Assembly (NCBI GenBank): GCA_002368175.1
Contig: AP018172.1
Span: forward strand, 3,966,001 to 4,030,000
DNA from: Calothrix sp. NIES-2098
GTDB lineage: Bacteria > Cyanobacteriota > Cyanobacteriia > Cyanobacteriales > Nostocaceae
DNA length: 64,000 bases
Direction: 5' to 3'
Part shown: positions 62,829 to 64,000 of the stretch, piece by piece
Position numbering within the stretch: position 1 is the first letter of the stretch
Layout of the letters: every line of letters begins with the position of its first letter
Translations under genes and position numbers: made by a program
The notes under the pieces: model-generated
Told to the model about the DNA's origin: nothing
The model's database searches: none
The model's input: only the letters and a program-made list of their open reading frames with translations

Positions 62829-64000
62829 ATGCAAACTAAAACTATTACCGGCTTTCGGCTCGCACCTCAACAAAAAAGATTGTGGAATTTACAACAAAAT
62901 AGTTCTGCGTTCTACTCGCAAGCTAGTATTTTGATTGCAGGTAATCTTCAAATAGAGATATTGCAAAATGCTATTGAACAGATCGTCCATCATCATCAAA
63001 TTCTGAGAACAAAATTTTATTGCCTACCTGGAGCCAAAACTCCAGTTATGGTAGTTACAGATAAGATTTCCTATGATTGGGAATATCGAGATTTAAGCAA
63101 TTCTTTACAAGCAGATATTTCTGCGATCGCTCAAGAATTATTCTGGGAAGCAAGACAGGTATCTCAAGCCGAACCACTGTATTTGTATCTAATTAAACTA
63201 TCAAACCAACAGCATATACTAATTATTTCTCTACCTGCATTATGTGCCGATATAAGAACAACCAAAAATTTAGTTAGTCAAATTAGTCAAGCTTACGCTC
63301 AATGTTGTCAAAGTCAGAAGTTGAGCAAAGAATACGTACAATATGTACAATTTTCTGAATGGCAGAATCAATTACTAGAAGATGAAAATGTAGCAGAAGC
63401 TCAAGAGTATTGGCAACAACAAAAAGTTATCTCATTATCAGCCTTAAAATTACCTCAGGAACTGCCAGGAAAACAGCAGCAATTTGTAACTGATAGTTAT
63501 AAATTAGTTATTCATGGGGAATTTTTTGATAAAATCGCTCGCTTTGCACAAAAGTATGAGATAACGCCTGATGTCATCTTACTAACCTGTTGGCAAACAT
63601 TAATTTGGCGGCTAACAGGAGAATCAGAAATAGTCATTGGCACAGCAAGCGATCGCCGTGACTATGAAGAGCTACATAATGTACTTGGCTTATTAGCAAC
63701 TTGGCTACCAATTAAAACTAAATTCACAACTAATTTAAACTTTATAGAAGTATTAATAGCAGTAGCAGAAACATTAGAAAATGCTGCGGAATGGCAAGAT
63801 TATTTTGTTCCTGAACCTGTAGAGTCAAATAATGCGATCGCTTTTCCTATTGGCTTTGAATTTGTAAATATTACTGAATCTAAATCCGAGGGTAAAGAAG
63901 TAACTTTTGCTTTACAAGACATCTACAGCTTTATTGAACCTTGTAAAGTAAAACTCACTTGTTTGCAATGCCATGATAGTTTATTAGCAGAGTTTTATTA
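62829..64000 (+). CDS. NRPS beginning with a second interface-like domain (partial, 3' end outside window)
   Basis: The frame is open from the ATG at 62829 to the window edge (390 residues). It resembles the first 390 residues of the preceding NRPS throughout: GFRLAPQQKRLWNLQQ, ILRTKFYCLPGAKTPV, LIISLPALCAD (degenerate active-site motif), YVQYVQFSEWQNQLLE and TCWQTLIWRLTGESEIVIGTA. As there, an adenylation domain should follow, most likely for Asp, the partner of the hydroxylase fused to the previous NRPS. No clear Shine-Dalgarno is seen; spacing suggests the same operon. Confidence 0.88.
   Translation, partial: MQTKTITGFRLAPQQKRLWNLQQNSSAFYSQASILIAGNLQIEILQNAIEQIVHHHQILRTKFYCLPGAKTPVMVVTDKISYDWEYRDLSNSLQADISAIAQELFWEARQVSQAEPLYLYLIKLSNQQHILIISLPALCADIRTTKNLVSQISQAYAQCCQSQKLSKEYVQYVQFSEWQNQLLEDENVAEAQEYWQQQKVISLSALKLPQELPGKQQQFVTDSYKLVIHGEFFDKIARFAQKYEITPDVILLTCWQTLIWRLTGESEIVIGTASDRRDYEELHNVLGLLATWLPIKTKFTTNLNFIEVLIAVAETLENAAEWQDYFVPEPVESNNAIAFPIGFEFVNITESKSEGKEVTFALQDIYSFIEPCKVKLTCLQCHDSLLAEFY

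Overview
The window looks like chromosomal DNA of a filamentous, probably heterocyst-forming cyanobacterium (Nostoc/Calothrix/Tolypothrix-like). The reasons are the many HIP1 octamers (GCGATCGC), an AT-rich genome with repeat-filled intergenic DNA, very large Ser/Thr-His hybrid kinases, a STAND NTPase of cyanobacterial type, and a TonB-dependent receptor with AMIN domains. No rRNA, tRNA, CRISPR array or intact transposase was seen.

Layout. 1-4.6 kb: a minus-strand phosphate operon (sulfate-type binding protein, pstS, pstC, pstA, truncated pstB). 5-7.9 kb: three scattered genes (secreted hypothetical, CadD-like transporter, DUF1003 protein). 8.1-13.9 kb: a 1937-aa Ser/Thr kinase-AAA-GAF-PAS-histidine kinase. 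14-20.8 kb: an accessory island with a STAND (NB-ARC) NTPase ending in 23 near-identical 31/32-residue repeats, a PIN-toxin relic, tandem repeats and MITE-like elements. One MITE family has a direct copy on each side of the island. 20.8-23.8 kb: an uncharacterised trio (haem-oxygenase-like protein, TIM-barrel enzyme, MFS exporter).

24.2-64 kb is an iron-acquisition island. A minus-strand operon runs exbB-exbD-acylase-exported helical protein-fecC-fecD-fecE, with tonB divergent from it. feoA and a FeoB split into two genes follow, then a second Ser/Thr-His kinase (1819 aa). Next comes a minus-strand operon of TonB receptor, sucrase/ferredoxin-like protein, binding lipoprotein and MFS exporter. 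Divergent from that operon is a plus-strand non-ribosomal peptide cluster: FAAL-PCP-C, GNAT, Fe(II)/2-oxoglutarate hydroxylase, a 2936-aa NRPS, and the first 390 residues of another NRPS.

Reading the adenylation pockets by hand gives Asp (DLTKIGHVGK) then Thr (DFWNIGMVHK). With fatty-acid loading and two Asp beta-hydroxylases (one free, one fused), the cluster should make an acylated beta-hydroxyaspartate lipopeptide siderophore, the cyanochelin type. The genes next to it would export it, re-import it through TonB receptor and FecBCDE, possibly deacylate it, and reduce its iron. The exbB/tonB and receptor/NRPS promoters share a motif with identical spacing, and feoB has a related one. The two giant kinases are recent paralogues with a conserved upstream block containing an NtcA-like site; they resemble the iron-responsive Pkn41/Pkn42 of Anabaena.
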